From: Sphingomonas sp.
GTDB taxonomy: Bacteria; Pseudomonadota; Alphaproteobacteria; Sphingomonadales; Sphingomonadaceae
Direction of reading: 5' to 3'
NCBI GenBank assembly: GCA_025936675.1
Contig: JAICSX010000033.1
Location: 1 to 26,252, forward strand
DNA: 26,252 bases
Part shown: positions 8,690-18,400 of the stretch, piece by piece
Layout of the letters: every line of letters begins with the position of its first letter
Position numbering within the stretch: the stretch's first letter is position 1
Program-made: the position numbers and the translations under genes
Notes under the pieces: generated by a model
Databases searched by the model: none
What the model was told of the DNA's origin: nothing
Seen by the model: the letters and a program-made list of their open reading frames with translations, nothing else

Positions 8690-10185
8690 AGCGCGCAGCC
8701 GCACTGATCGCGCTCCTGTCGACCTCCTGCGCGACGATGGAGCCCAAGCTCGACCGGGTGGATCCCGCTATCCCGGCGTCATGGACCGCCGGAAGTCCGT
8801 TTCTAGCAGAATCCGAAGCCGCCCTTCCTGCCGTCACCTACAAGCAGATCTTCACCGACCCACGACTCCAGACGCTGATCGAGCAGGCGCTGGTCAACAA
8901 CCGCGATCTGATGACGGCAGCCGCCAATGTCGCAGCAGCGCGCGAGCAGGTTCGAATCCAGCGCGCACAGCAGTTCCCGCAGCTCAACGGGAGCGCGGGC
9001 GTCACTCTGACTGGTGAACGCAGCAGCTCCAGCAGCGGTTCGAGCTCCGGTTCCGGCAACTCGAAGTCGGGAGTCAGTGCCGACTATACCGCGGGCCTCG
9101 GCGTCCCTAACTTCGAAGTTGACCTGTTCGGCCGACTGCGCTCGCTCACGCATGTGCAGCTGGAGCGCTATCTGGCGACCGAGGCGGGGGCGCGGGCGAC
9201 GCGGCTGGCGCTGGTTGCCGAAGTCGCGAACAGCTGGCTCGACTACGCCGCGGACTCGAGTCTGCTGCTCGTCTCCGAGCAGACACTTAAAACGGCGCAG
9301 GAGAGCGTGCGGCTGACGCGGATCCGGCTCGAGGGTGGAATCGCGCCGCGCACGGACCTCAGTCAGGCACAGGAAATCCTGAGCCAGGCGCAAGCCAACC
9401 TCGCGCAACAGCGAACGCTCGTCGCGCAGGACCTCAACCAGTTGCAGTTGCTTGTCGGCACATCGATTAGCCCGACGCTGCTTCCGGAATCCATCGAGCA
9501 GGCGGGCGCGACAGTCGCGAACTTGCCCGCGGGGGTCAGTTCCTACGTGTTGCTGCGCCGTCCGGACGTGGTCCAGGCCGAATACGAACTGCGCGCTGCC
9601 AATGCGAACATCGGGGCGGCCCGCGCGGCGCTGTTCCCCAAGATCACGCTAACGGGGCTGCTTGGCTTTGCGAGCAGCGCGCTCGGAAGCCTGTTCACGG
9701 GCGGAGCACTCGGCTGGAGCGCCGGTGCCAACGCGGGCTACACCATCTTCAACGCCGGCGCCGGCCGCGCGAACGTCCGCTTGAGCGAAGCGCAGCGCAA
9801 TGCGGCGCTCGCCAGCTATCAAGGCACCGTCCAGACCGCCTTTCGCGAAGTCGAAGACGCACTGGCTCGGCGGGTCACGATGGACGACCAGCTTGCCGCC
9901 ACCCAGCGTCAGCAGGCTGCCGCGGCGGACGTCCTGCAGCTCACGGAAGCGCGCTACCGCGCCGGGATCGATTCCTTCCTGAACGTGCTCGACGCCCAGC
10001 GATCCTATTATGGTGTGCAGCAAACGCTCGTGAACACGAGACGAACCGCTGCGCAGAATCGCGTCAGCGTGTACCAAGCGCTTGGCGGCGACGCGCTGAT
10101 CGCGAACTCTCCGGTTTGCGCCGTCGACTATGTCAACGGTCCGGCGAGTGCCACGGTGGCGACCGACTGCGCAAAGAAAGCCTAG
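8686..10185 (+). CDS. RND efflux outer-membrane factor lipoprotein (OprM/NodT family)
   Basis: A 499-aa TolC-like channel completing the tripartite pump. The N-terminus is a lipoprotein signal (MKRAAALIALLSTSC, lipidated Cys15). The repeated TolC-type helix-strand-helix halves follow; PNFEVDLFGRLR (141-152) is the family's characteristic strand, and the second half holds RRPDVVQAEYELRAANANIGAARAA-type sequence and YRAGIDSFLNVLDAQRS. The start overlaps the pump stop by 4 bases, indicating translational coupling. A Ser/Gly-rich stretch at about 113-129 lies in the region expected to form an extracellular loop of the beta barrel and looks like a low-complexity expansion. The stop codon overlaps that of the convergent oxygenase gene (shared CTAG). 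Confidence 0.94.
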   Translation: MKRAAALIALLSTSCATMEPKLDRVDPAIPASWTAGSPFLAESEAALPAVTYKQIFTDPRLQTLIEQALVNNRDLMTAAANVAAAREQVRIQRAQQFPQLNGSAGVTLTGERSSSSSGSSSGSGNSKSGVSADYTAGLGVPNFEVDLFGRLRSLTHVQLERYLATEAGARATRLALVAEVANSWLDYAADSSLLLVSEQTLKTAQESVRLTRIRLEGGIAPRTDLSQAQEILSQAQANLAQQRTLVAQDLNQLQLLVGTSISPTLLPESIEQAGATVANLPAGVSSYVLLRRPDVVQAEYELRAANANIGAARAALFPKITLTGLLGFASSALGSLFTGGALGWSAGANAGYTIFNAGAGRANVRLSEAQRNAALASYQGTVQTAFREVEDALARRVTMDDQLAATQRQQAAAADVLQLTEARYRAGIDSFLNVLDAQRSYYGVQQTLVNTRRTAAQNRVSVYQALGGDALIANSPVCAVDYVNGPASATVATDCAKKA

Positions 10186-11249
10186 GCGGACTCGACCGCG
10201 TAGCCGTCGCCGTAGAACTTGCTCGTGCTTCGGGTGTGGAAGTTGATCGCCTTCACGGGCGTATATTTCGGTTCGCCGAGCCCCGGCAGCACTTCCAGAA
10301 GCTCGTCTTCCCACACGTAAACCGCCATCGGGAATGAGATCCGCGGCTCGCTGAGGTGCGATCCGTCGCGCGGCTTTGCGACACGGTGCGTCGTCGATGG
10401 CAGCCAGTCGTTGGTGATGCGCTGCATGTAGTCGCCGGTGTTGATGATGATGGATCCAGGCGGCGCGTTGAGACGCACCCACTTGCCGCTGCGATGATTC
10501 CAGACCTGCAGCCCTTCCATCCGCGAGGCCGGCAGGATGGTGAACAGGTCGACGTCCTCATGGCCGAGCAGGCGCCCGGCGCCGGACCTGTCTTGCTCCG
10601 CAGTCATCGGTGGATAATAATTAAGGCGAAGACCGAAGTTCGTTTCGGTCAGTTGCCGGTCGAGCAGCTGCGGATCGCACCCCAATCCCTGGAGCATCGC
10701 CTGGGCGAGCGGCTTGAACAGTTGCTCATGCGCCAAGACCAGACGTCGAAAGATCGGCTCGTAGTTCGCGTCCGGCCAAGACTCGTTGGCGTCGAACGGC
10801 CGGTCGCGATGCTGCGGAACGTCGAATGCACGACGGCAAAAGACCCATCCTTCCACCAGGTCCGGGTGGATCTCGCTCGTTTCCTCGATCGGGAAATAGC
10901 CCTGGTTGACCGACCCATGCCGCTGGGCGCGAAAGCGCATCTTCTCGGCGAGCGGTGTCGAGCTCATCAGTTCGAGCGCGGCGTCGTGCATCTCTTCATA
11001 CAGCGCCGGATCGACGCCGTGGCCGACGAGCACAGCGAAGCCGATCTCGTGGAGCGCTGCGGCAAAGGCTTCAGCGAAGCGCGCTTTGGCCGCTTCGTCG
11101 CCGTCGAGGAACGGCTCGAAATCGAGGCACGCGATCTCGTAATCTTCGTCGAATTCGTCGCTCGAATGTTCGGCAAGCCGATAGGTGTGCGACTTCAAAA
11201 CCTGATCGAAGCGGCTGAACTGCTGGTTGACGGAATGGACGTCGGCCAT
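10182..11249 (-). CDS. Isopenicillin-N-synthase-like Fe(II)/2-oxoglutarate oxygenase
   Basis: A 355-aa soluble protein with the N-terminal DIOX_N part (GFAVLVGHGVDPAL, about 70-83) and the C-terminal double-stranded beta helix. Metal ligands can be assigned: His230 and Asp232 in GHEDVDLFTIL and His288 in STTHRV. The RxS co-substrate motif is Arg303-Ile-Ser305 in EPRISFP, so catalysis needs Fe(II) and probably 2-oxoglutarate. NYYPP (210-214) is also typical of the family. The substrate is unknown; family members hydroxylate, desaturate or cyclise small molecules and do not all make antibiotics. It is the last gene of a five-gene operon, 9 bases after the DUF2891 gene, so it may act on a cyclic amide or amino-acid derivative. 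The convergent OMF gene shares its stop region. Confidence 0.9.
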   Translation of the reverse strand: MADVHSVNQQFSRFDQVLKSHTYRLAEHSSDEFDEDYEIACLDFEPFLDGDEAAKARFAEAFAAALHEIGFAVLVGHGVDPALYEEMHDAALELMSSTPLAEKMRFRAQRHGSVNQGYFPIEETSEIHPDLVEGWVFCRRAFDVPQHRDRPFDANESWPDANYEPIFRRLVLAHEQLFKPLAQAMLQGLGCDPQLLDRQLTETNFGLRLNYYPPMTAEQDRSGAGRLLGHEDVDLFTILPASRMEGLQVWNHRSGKWVRLNAPPGSIIINTGDYMQRITNDWLPSTTHRVAKPRDGSHLSEPRISFPMAVYVWEDELLEVLPGLGEPKYTPVKAINFHTRSTSKFYGDGYAVESA

Positions 11250-11258
11250 GGGGGCAAT

Positions 11259-12251
11259 TTAGTCCTGGGGCGCGAGCAAGGCCAGCAAGGCGAAGCTCGC
11301 GAGCCAGTGCTCGCCCATATAATCGCCCGAAATGTGCGGGAGAGAAGCGGCGAGATGCTCGTGCGCCGCTGCCGTCGCGACGTCTCGCTCGGCGTCCGCA
11401 AGCGATGGCGCGATGCTTCGGTAGCACCAGGCGCGGCTGAGATTGACCCCGTCGAGGTGGGCAATCTTCCCGTCGCTGCGATCGCTCACGACCGCCGGTT
11501 CAAAGAGCGTTGCCGGTCGCCGCGCGGCAAAGCTCGGCAGGAAGTGACCGAACCAGGCGGCAAACTCCTCTGAATGAGTCCGCGCCATGCACAGCGCCTC
11601 GATCAGCGCCGACGACAGGAATTCGTCGCCTCCGGGCTCCCAAGCCTGGCAGTCGCGGTCTTTTCCGAACCACTGAAGCGCGCGGACACGGATGAGCTCG
11701 GCCAGCGGAGGATCGAACTGCTCCGCCCATTCGAGCGACAGCACGAGCGCGAACGCCGTGTTGAAATGGGTGCCGACGCGGATCGGATAGGTGAGCACCG
11801 GCAAATAGTCGGAAAGGCGATTTGCGAAGGCTCGAGCGAGCGATTCCAGCTCCCCCGCCCATCGCGCATCGTGCCGTGTCGCTTCGAGGTGCAGCTTGAG
11901 AAGCCACGCCCAGCCGTATGGCCGCTCGAAGCCACGGCTCGACGGGCGATCGAGATAGGCGAGCTCGACGGCAATCTTCTCGGGCGTGAAGGTCGCCTCG
12001 GCGAGCTCTGTAATCGCCAGCGCTTCCTCAATGTCAGGAAACATCCGCCGAAGCGTCAACAAGGTCCACCAGCCATGAACGCAGCTGTGCCAGTCGAAGC
12101 TGCCGAAGAAGATCGGGTGCAACACGCGCGGGGTCAGCGCGTCGGCATCGCTCGTCATCACATGGTCGAGCTTGTGCGGATATTCCTTCGTGACGTGCCC
12201 AAGCGCGATTCGCGCCATGTGCGAAGCCAGTGCGGCGTCGAGCTTGCTCAC
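11259..12251 (-). CDS. DUF2891 family protein
   Basis: A 330-aa cytoplasmic protein (no signal peptide or membrane helix) of a family with no known function. The signature near the N-terminus is HPIFFGSFDWHSCVHGWW (about 47-64), with conserved His, Asp and Trp residues; downstream motifs include ERPYGWAWLLKL, GTHFNTAFAL, GGDEFLSS and HLDGVNLSRAWCYRSIA. The run of helices with conserved aromatic and acidic residues resembles alpha-toroid enzymes, but this is inference. The start is GTG 12251, whose GTGA overlaps the stop of the DUF979 gene by 4 bases. The frame stays open upstream to 12761, but that part is a shadow of the DUF979 gene. Operon position suggests a role with the oxoprolinase-like enzyme and its transporter. 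Confidence 0.85.
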   Translation of the reverse strand: MSKLDAALASHMARIALGHVTKEYPHKLDHVMTSDADALTPRVLHPIFFGSFDWHSCVHGWWTLLTLRRMFPDIEEALAITELAEATFTPEKIAVELAYLDRPSSRGFERPYGWAWLLKLHLEATRHDARWAGELESLARAFANRLSDYLPVLTYPIRVGTHFNTAFALVLSLEWAEQFDPPLAELIRVRALQWFGKDRDCQAWEPGGDEFLSSALIEALCMARTHSEEFAAWFGHFLPSFAARRPATLFEPAVVSDRSDGKIAHLDGVNLSRAWCYRSIAPSLADAERDVATAAAHEHLAASLPHISGDYMGEHWLASFALLALLAPQD

Positions 12252-13204
12252 AGACGGAACCCCGCGACGTACAGGATAAGGATGTTGGCGATCAGAAGCG
12301 GGATCGCCGTCGCGATCTGCATCCTGATGACTCCATATTGGCTTTTGAGCTCCAGAAGCGCCGCCGGGACGATGTTGAAGTTGGCTGCCATCGGAGTCAT
12401 CAACGTCCCGCAAAAGCCGGACAGCATACCGACGGCGCCGATCACGGCCGCCTTTCCGCCATCGCCGTGGATCAGGATCGGGACGCCGATTGCGGCCGCC
12501 ATGACCGGGAACGCAGCAAACGCATTCCCCATGATCATCGTGAACACGACCATGCCCAATGCGTAGAGCAGCACAGCCAGGAAAATGCTTCCTTGCGGGA
12601 TGATGGAGGACACCGTCGCTCCGATCGTGGTTCCGACCCCGGCCGCGGCGAAGATCACTCCAAGCGCTGCCAGCATCTGCGGCAGCACGGCCGCCCAGCC
12701 GACGCTGTTCATGAGGCGGCTCCCTTCGTCGACGGCCGAAAGCAGCGGCGGCCGGAGCCAAAGATATTCGGCCGCCAATGCGATCAGCACCCCGGTTCCG
12801 AACAGGACGAGAGTCACCGATTTGGGCTCGATGAGGCCTGTCCCTTTCAGTGCCGTGTAATTGAACAGGATGGTTCCGACGAAGGCGGTGAAGGGGATGA
12901 TCAACGCCGGGATGAAAAGCTTGTTGCCGCGACGCTCGGACGATGTGTCGCGTTGCTCGGCATTGGTTGACTGTTTCGAACCGCGACCGATCAATTGGAG
13001 GCCTGCGATACCGACCAGCGCGAGCACGAGCACGCCGTTGCCGATGTCACCGAAGAAATCGCCGAACCAGAGACTGATCGCGACCAGGAACCAGAAGGCT
13101 GTGTTGCCCCATCGCTTCGGATTGGTCTCGTCGCGCGCGCTTCCGAGCGCGAAGCCGGCGAAGATCACGCCCGCCACAATGTAAAGCCAGTGCAGGTTGA
13201 TCAT
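12248..13204 (-). CDS. DUF979 membrane protein, predicted permease subunit
   Basis: A 318-aa, strongly hydrophobic integral membrane protein with about eight or nine predicted helices. It begins [20 protein letters not shown], and a short charged cytoplasmic segment lies at about 85-105. The loop motifs MGNAFAAFPVMAAAIGVPIL and MLSGFCGTLMTPMAANFNIVP are family-typical; the latter resembles the substrate-binding re-entrant segments of secondary carriers. DUF979 proteins are almost always encoded beside DUF969, as here, and the pair is thought to form a transporter. From memory of the literature, the pair has been linked to 5-oxoproline uptake because it clusters with oxoprolinase or pyrrolidone-carboxylate peptidase genes. 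The start ATG 13204 overlaps the DUF969 stop (ATGA). Confidence 0.9.
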   Translation of the reverse strand: MINLHWLYIVAGVIFAGFALGSARDETNPKRWGNTAFWFLVAISLWFGDFFGDIGNGVLVLALVGIAGLQLIGRGSKQSTNAEQRDTSSERRGNKLFIPALIIPFTAFVGTILFNYTALKGTGLIEPKSVTLVLFGTGVLIALAAEYLWLRPPLLSAVDEGSRLMNSVGWAAVLPQMLAALGVIFAAAGVGTTIGATVSSIIPQGSIFLAVLLYALGMVVFTMIMGNAFAAFPVMAAAIGVPILIHGDGGKAAVIGAVGMLSGFCGTLMTPMAANFNIVPAALLELKSQYGVIRMQIATAIPLLIANILILYVAGFRL

Positions 13205-13872
13205 TTGCGCCGCCCCAGCCGACGATCGAGCAACAGCAGCCTCGTTCCGTGAATCAGGAAAGCGCAGATCGCGGTCGGTATTGCCCAAACTGACAGCTGG
13301 AATGGCGTCAGCTCGATTCCGAAGCTCGCAAGCGAACCCTGGATGAGCAGGATCGACGCAATCGCGATGAAGATGTCCTCGCCGAAGAATAGGCCGACAT
13401 TGTCCGTCGCCGCAGCCATCGCCTTCACGCGCTCCGCTGTTCGTTCGTCGAGCTCGTCGTACTGTTTCTCGGCGGCAGCGACGGCCATCGGCGCGATGAG
13501 CGGCCGTACCGTTTGCGGATGACCTGCAACTGTCGTGAGGCCGAGTGCAGAGATGATCTGACGGAGCGCCAGGTAGACGATGAGCAGCCGGCCCGCTGTG
13601 GCGCCGCGAATTCCAGCAATGACCGTCCGCGCGCGCTCCTGCAGGCCGTAACGCTCCAGCAATCCGACAACTGGGAGGATGATCCAGACGATCGTGACGT
13701 AGCGGTTCTCGTTGAACCCATGTCCGAGCGTTGCGAGAACCTTCAGGAACGGCATGTTGCCGAGCAGGCCCGTGACGATGCCGGCTATTGCGACGACCAG
13801 CAGCGGGTTGAAGCGTAGTGCGAAGCCAATGACGACAAGCGCTATTCCGAGCAGTGGCCAATAATTGATCAT
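13201..13872 (-). CDS. DUF969 membrane protein, predicted permease subunit
   Basis: A 223-aa integral membrane protein with about six hydrophobic segments, beginning [19 protein letters not shown]. Family-typical motifs are [28 protein letters not shown] (about 50-77), the [24 protein letters not shown] region (about 103-126) and [16 protein letters not shown]. It is the expected partner of the adjacent DUF979 protein; together they probably form one secondary carrier in the inner membrane. The start ATG 13872 overlaps the stop of the hydantoinase gene by 4 bases, tying transport to the enzyme. The substrate is inferred from that enzyme (5-oxoproline or a similar lactam). Confidence 0.9.
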   Translation of the reverse strand: MINYWPLLGIALVVIGFALRFNPLLVVAIAGIVTGLLGNMPFLKVLATLGHGFNENRYVTIVWIILPVVGLLERYGLQERARTVIAGIRGATAGRLLIVYLALRQIISALGLTTVAGHPQTVRPLIAPMAVAAAEKQYDELDERTAERVKAMAAATDNVGLFFGEDIFIAIASILLIQGSLASFGIELTPFQLSVWAIPTAICAFLIHGTRLLLLDRRLGRRK

Positions 13873-16800
13873 CCGCCCTTCCTCCCAAACCCGCCGCCGC
13901 CTGGGGTCTCGATCACGAAGCGGTCGCCAGGCTGCACCTCGGCATAAGCCGTGGCACTCAGCATTTCGACTGTGCCGTCGGTTCGCTCGACCCAGTTGCG
14001 TCCCGCTTGCGCGTCCGATCCGCCGTCGATTCCGCGCGGCGGCACGCGGCGGCGGTTGGCGAGGATGTTGGCCCGCATCGGCTCCAAGAAGGTCACCGCC
14101 CGGACGACGCCGTCGCCCCCCTTGTGCGCCCCTTGCCCGCCCGACCCGCGCCGGATCGCAAACTGGTCAAGCCTGACGGGCAACCGGCTCTCGAGGATCT
14201 CGGGATCCGTCAGGCGACTGTTGGTCATGTGCGTCTGGACCGCGCTCGTGCCGTCGAAATCGGGCCCGGCGCCCGATCCGCCCGCTATCGTCTCATAATA
14301 TTGGTGCCGCTCGTTCCCGAAAGTGAAATTGTTCATCGTGCCCTGGCTCGGCGCAAGGCGGCCGGTCGCGGCGAACAAGGCGTCGGTCACGACCTGGCTG
14401 CTCTCGACATTGCCGGCCACGACGGCGGCCGGATAGCTCGGGTTGAGCATCGATCCTTCGGGCACAACCAGTCTGATCGGCCTCAGGCACCCGTCGTTCA
14501 TCGGGATCGCATCGTCGATCAGGGTGCGCACGACGTAGAGCGACGCGGCTCTGACGATCGAAAATGGGGCATTGAAATTGTCGGGCAACTGGTCGCTCGT
14601 TCCGGTGAAATCGAAAGTCGCCGACCGTGCCGCCTTGTCGATGGTAATGCGGACGCGGACATGCGCGCCATTGTCCATTTCATAGTCGAACGCGCCGTCG
14701 TCGAGCCGGCCGAGTAGCCGGCGTACCGATTCTTCGGCGTTGGCGAGCACGTGCCGCATGTATGAGGCGACGACATCAGGCCCATAGTCACGTGCCGTTT
14801 GCGCGAGGACCTCCGCGCCGCGCGTGCAGGCGGCGAGCTGGGCTCGAAGGTCGGAAATGTTGCGGTCCGGCTTGCGTGCCGGCCATTCACCGGACTGCAA
14901 CAACGTGCGCATCTCCGCCTCACGGAAATGGCCTTCGTCGACGAGCAGAAAATTGTCGACCAGCACGCCTTCCTGATCGATGCTGCGGCTGTCGGGCGGC
15001 ATCGAGCCCGGTGCGATCCCACCAATGTCGGCGTGGTGGCCTCGCGCTGCGACGAATGCGGACGGCTCGGGATCGTCACCGTAAAAAACGGGAACGATCA
15101 CAGTGATGTCGGGTAAATGCGTTCCGCCACGATAGGGGTCGTTTAAAACATAGGCGTCGCCGCGGCGAATGCCGCGCCCATCCCTCGCCTCTCCTCTCGT
15201 GTCGATGATCGTCCGGATGCTCTCGCCCATCGAACCCAGGTGAACCGGAATGTGCGGCGCGTTGGCGATCAGCGCTCCGTCGGCGTCGAAGATCGCGCAG
15301 GAGAAATCGAGCCGCTCCTTGATGTTCACGCTCGTCGCCGTCGATTGGAGCGCAACGCCCATCTCCTCGGCGATTGCCATGAAGAGGTTGTTGAAGATCT
15401 CGAGCTGGACCGGGTCGACGTCCGTGCCGATTGCCTTTCCCCGCTGCAGCGCAACGGTACGGGTCAGCACAAGCGTGCCGTCGGACTCGCGTTCAGCGCG
15501 CCAGCCGGCCTCGACAACGATGGTCGACGTGGGATCGAAGATCAGTCCCGGCCCTTCCACGATTTCGTCACTGCCGGAACCTTGGGCCGTAATAGCCGCG
15601 TCGCTTCTCGCGACGGCTTCGACGACAAGCGCGTCGACGATGACCAGAGCGCCTTCGACATAGCCGAAGCGTCTTCGATGCAGCTCGGCGAAGGCGGAGC
15701 GCATCTGTTCAGCTGGTCCGATTGGCAGCTCAAGCGTCGTGTCGCTGCCGGACGTCCTCAGGCGCGCGCGACGGTCAATCTCGATGTGCGCATGGTGGAC
15801 GCCCTGCTCCAGCAAGGCGGCACTTGCTCGCTCCTCCAGTTGAGTCAGCGCTGTTGAAAAATCGTCACCCAGCGGCTTCAGCCAGCTGGTCTCGCGGATC
15901 GCCTTCACGTCGGCGATTCCGATGCCATAGGCCGACAGCACGCCGGCGAGCGGATGGATCAGGATCCGCTCCATCCCAAGCGCGTCGGCAACCGCGCACG
16001 CATGCTGGCCGCCCGCGCCGCCGAAGCAGGCAAGCGTGTAGCGGGTCACGTCATGCCCGCGCGCGATCGAGATTTTCCGGATCGCGGCCGCCATATTGTC
16101 GACTGCGATGTCCAGGAACCCGCGGGCAATTTCCTCCAAGGACTTTGCCCCGCCGAGTTGATTGGCGACTTCCTGCAGTCGAGCTTTCGACGCAGCGGGA
16201 TCGAGCGGCTGGCCGCTATTGGGACCGAACACGGCCGGAAATTGCCGAGGATCGATCCGGCCGAGGAACAGGTTGCAGTCGGTGACGGTGAGCGGACCGC
16301 CATTGCGGTAGCATGCGGGTCCCGGATTGGCGCCGGCGCTCTCCGGACCGACGCGAAAGCGCATCCCGTCGAACCGGCAAATCGACCCTCCGCCTGCAGC
16401 AACGGTGTGGATCTGCATCATCGGCGCGCGGATGCGGACGCCGGCGACGACGCTCTCGTCAGCGAGTTCGAACGCCCCGGCATAATGCGACACGTCGGTC
16501 GACGTGCCGCCCATGTCGAAGCCGATCAGGCGCTGTGCGTCGAACGGCGCGCTGGCCGCGACCATTCCGACGACTCCGCCGGCTGGACCGGAGAGGATTG
16601 CATCCTTGCCGCGAAACGCTCGGGCTTCGGCGAGGCCGCCGTTCGACTGCATGAAATGAAGGTCCGTGTCTTCCGGCAGCCCTGCAGCGACGCGATCCAC
16701 GTAATGCCGCAGAACAGGCGTTAGGTACGCATCCACGACTGTCGTATCGCCGCGCCCGATCAGCTTGATCACCGGCGCTACCTCGTGACTGACCGAAATC

Positions 16801-17348
16801 TGCGTAAAGCCAAGCTCCCGTGCGATCTCAGCAAGCCGCTTCTCGTGATCCGAATGGCGCCACCCGTGCATGAGCAGGATCGCAAGCGCGTCGATTCCAT
16901 TGTGCCGCAACTCGTTTAAGGCCACTCGCGCAACTGCGTCGTCGAGAGGTACGAGAACGTCGCCATCCACGCCGACGCGTTCGTCGATCTCGACGACGCG
17001 CTCGTAGAGCATCGTCGGAATCACGATGTGCCGCGCAAAGATGTCGGGCCGCGCCTGATAGCCGATCCTTAAGGCATCGCCGAAGCCGCGCGTAACGGCT
17101 AGCCCGACGCGCTCTCCCTCGCGCTCCAGCAAGGCGTTCGTTGCAACGGTCGTGCCCATGCGAACTTCCTCGACCGCTCCGCCCTCATCGGCGAGCACGC
17201 GCCTGATCGCCTCCAGCGCGGCGTCCTCATATTGGCCCGGATTCTCGGACAGCAGCTTCTCGACGCGCAAAAGCCCGTCCGATGAGCGCGCGACCAGGTC
17301 GGTGAACGTCCCGCCGCGATCGATCGCGAAGGTCCAGCTGCGTCCCAT
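13869..17348 (-). CDS. Fused hydantoinase A/B, 5-oxoprolinase type (ATP-dependent)
   Basis: A 1159-aa protein joining the HyuA-like and HyuB-like halves in one chain, as in eukaryotic OXP1 and its bacterial homologues. The HyuA half has the actin-like ATPase motifs DRGGTFTD near the N-terminus, [12 protein letters not shown] (about 65-76), [11 protein letters not shown] (about 277-287) and FGGAGGQHA (about 442-450). The HyuB half begins near residue 646 ([19 protein letters not shown]) and ends [15 protein letters not shown]. Such enzymes open 5-oxoproline to glutamate with ATP; relatives act on hydantoins or carboxylate ketones, so the substrate is inferred, with support from the DUF969/DUF979 transporter next to it. 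The start is ATG 17348; a GTG at 17375 would add nine residues. It is the first gene of the operon and divergent from the epimerase with 53 bases between. Confidence 0.92.
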   Translation of the reverse strand: MGRSWTFAIDRGGTFTDLVARSSDGLLRVEKLLSENPGQYEDAALEAIRRVLADEGGAVEEVRMGTTVATNALLEREGERVGLAVTRGFGDALRIGYQARPDIFARHIVIPTMLYERVVEIDERVGVDGDVLVPLDDAVARVALNELRHNGIDALAILLMHGWRHSDHEKRLAEIARELGFTQISVSHEVAPVIKLIGRGDTTVVDAYLTPVLRHYVDRVAAGLPEDTDLHFMQSNGGLAEARAFRGKDAILSGPAGGVVGMVAASAPFDAQRLIGFDMGGTSTDVSHYAGAFELADESVVAGVRIRAPMMQIHTVAAGGGSICRFDGMRFRVGPESAGANPGPACYRNGGPLTVTDCNLFLGRIDPRQFPAVFGPNSGQPLDPAASKARLQEVANQLGGAKSLEEIARGFLDIAVDNMAAAIRKISIARGHDVTRYTLACFGGAGGQHACAVADALGMERILIHPLAGVLSAYGIGIADVKAIRETSWLKPLGDDFSTALTQLEERASAALLEQGVHHAHIEIDRRARLRTSGSDTTLELPIGPAEQMRSAFAELHRRRFGYVEGALVIVDALVVEAVARSDAAITAQGSGSDEIVEGPGLIFDPTSTIVVEAGWRAERESDGTLVLTRTVALQRGKAIGTDVDPVQLEIFNNLFMAIAEEMGVALQSTATSVNIKERLDFSCAIFDADGALIANAPHIPVHLGSMGESIRTIIDTRGEARDGRGIRRGDAYVLNDPYRGGTHLPDITVIVPVFYGDDPEPSAFVAARGHHADIGGIAPGSMPPDSRSIDQEGVLVDNFLLVDEGHFREAEMRTLLQSGEWPARKPDRNISDLRAQLAACTRGAEVLAQTARDYGPDVVASYMRHVLANAEESVRRLLGRLDDGAFDYEMDNGAHVRVRITIDKAARSATFDFTGTSDQLPDNFNAPFSIVRAASLYVVRTLIDDAIPMNDGCLRPIRLVVPEGSMLNPSYPAAVVAGNVESSQVVTDALFAATGRLAPSQGTMNNFTFGNERHQYYETIAGGSGAGPDFDGTSAVQTHMTNSRLTDPEILESRLPVRLDQFAIRRGSGGQGAHKGGDGVVRAVTFLEPMRANILANRRRVPPRGIDGGSDAQAGRNWVERTDGTVEMLSATAYAEVQPGDRFVIETPGGGGFGRKGG

Positions 17349-17401
17349 GCAAGTGCGTCTAGGGCTTTTCAGCACGCCGCTGCACCCCCTAAGGAAAGCC
17401 C

Positions 17402-18400
17402 ATGGCTGTTTTGGTCACCGGGGGGGCTGGTTTCATCGGCGCGGCGACATCGCGCGCTCTCCTTGAGCGTGGAGACGAGGTCGTCGGGATCGACAGTCTC
17501 AACGATTATTACGACCCGTCATTGAAGCAGGCGCGGTTGCAGAGATTGCAGCAGCATTACGGCAATCGCTTCCGTTTCGAGCGGCTGGATTTCGCCGATG
17601 CAGATGCGCTGACAAGCTTCGCCAAGACGATCGAGATCGACCGCATCGTCCACCTGGGTGCGCAGGCGGGCGTCCGCTACAGCCTCGAACATCCCGAAGC
17701 CTATGTCCGATCGAACCTAGTCGGCCACTGCAACATGCTCGAGCTCGCGCGCTCAGTACGGCCCCGGCACATGGTCTACGCGTCCTCGTCGTCCGTCTAT
17801 GGCAGCAACAAGAGCCTGCCGTTCCGGGTGGAGGACCGCGTCGATCACCCGCTGTCGCTCTACGCAGCGACCAAAAAGGCTGATGAGTTGCTCAGCGAAA
17901 GCTATGCGAGCCTATACCGGCTGCCGTTGACCGGCCTTCGCTTTTTCACCGTCTACGGACCGTGGGGTCGGCCCGACATGGCGATGTGGATCTTCACCAG
18001 GGCGCTCTACGCCGGCGAGCCTCTGCCCCTTTTCAACGGCGGCGAGATGCGGCGCGACTTCACCTATATCGACGATATCGTGCGGGGCGTGATCGCCTGC
18101 CTGGATGGACCGCCGGCCGACGACGGCGAGATGAAGGCCGGCGGAAGCACCAGCCCGCATGCGCTGTACAATATCGGCAACAGCCGCAGCGAAGACCTGA
18201 TGCGGGTCGTCGAGCTGCTGGAGCAGGAAACGGGAAGGAAGGCGCTGCTCGACCCCAAACCGATGCAGATCGGCGATGTCAGGGAAACCTATGCCGATGT
18301 TACTGCGATCGGTCGGGACCATGGGTTCAAGCCATCGACCAGCATCGACGAAGGCGTTCCGCGTTTCGTGAGGTGGTATCGGGAATATCACGCGCTGTGA
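17402..18400 (+). CDS. NAD-dependent sugar epimerase, UDP-glucuronate 4-epimerase-like
   Basis: A 332-aa extended short-chain dehydrogenase/reductase. The NAD-binding motif is TGGAGFIG (6-13), the catalytic Ser lies in ASSSSVYG (127-134), and Tyr154 and Lys158 form the YxxxK pair. [51 protein letters not shown] and [11 protein letters not shown] are characteristic of the UDP-glucuronate 4-epimerase (LspL/Cap1J-like) branch, which makes UDP-galacturonate for surface polysaccharides. An AAGGA ribosome site lies 7 bases before ATG 17402. No other sugar genes lie nearby. The stop overlaps the start of the next gene (GTGA), so the two are translationally coupled. Confidence 0.9.
   Translation: MAVLVTGGAGFIGAATSRALLERGDEVVGIDSLNDYYDPSLKQARLQRLQQHYGNRFRFERLDFADADALTSFAKTIEIDRIVHLGAQAGVRYSLEHPEAYVRSNLVGHCNMLELARSVRPRHMVYASSSSVYGSNKSLPFRVEDRVDHPLSLYAATKKADELLSESYASLYRLPLTGLRFFTVYGPWGRPDMAMWIFTRALYAGEPLPLFNGGEMRRDFTYIDDIVRGVIACLDGPPADDGEMKAGGSTSPHALYNIGNSRSEDLMRVVELLEQETGRKALLDPKPMQIGDVRETYADVTAIGRDHGFKPSTSIDEGVPRFVRWYREYHAL

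Noticed and set aside
9649..10482. 277-aa open frame on the - strand across the OMF and oxygenase ends
   Set aside because: It overlaps two genes with strong motifs and shows no domain of its own.
10356..11573. 405-aa open frame on the + strand opposite the oxygenase and DUF2891 genes
   Set aside because: The - strand frames carry the metal-binding triad and DUF2891 signature; this frame does not look like a protein.
12252..12761. Upstream extension of the DUF2891 frame
   Set aside because: It lies fully inside the DUF979 gene in another frame and is Arg/Gly/Asp-rich; GTG 12251 fits the conserved start and the coupling overlap.
17962..18396. Upstream extension of the nitronate monooxygenase frame
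   Set aside because: It lies inside the epimerase gene and is Arg-rich shadow sequence; family homology begins at GTG 18397.
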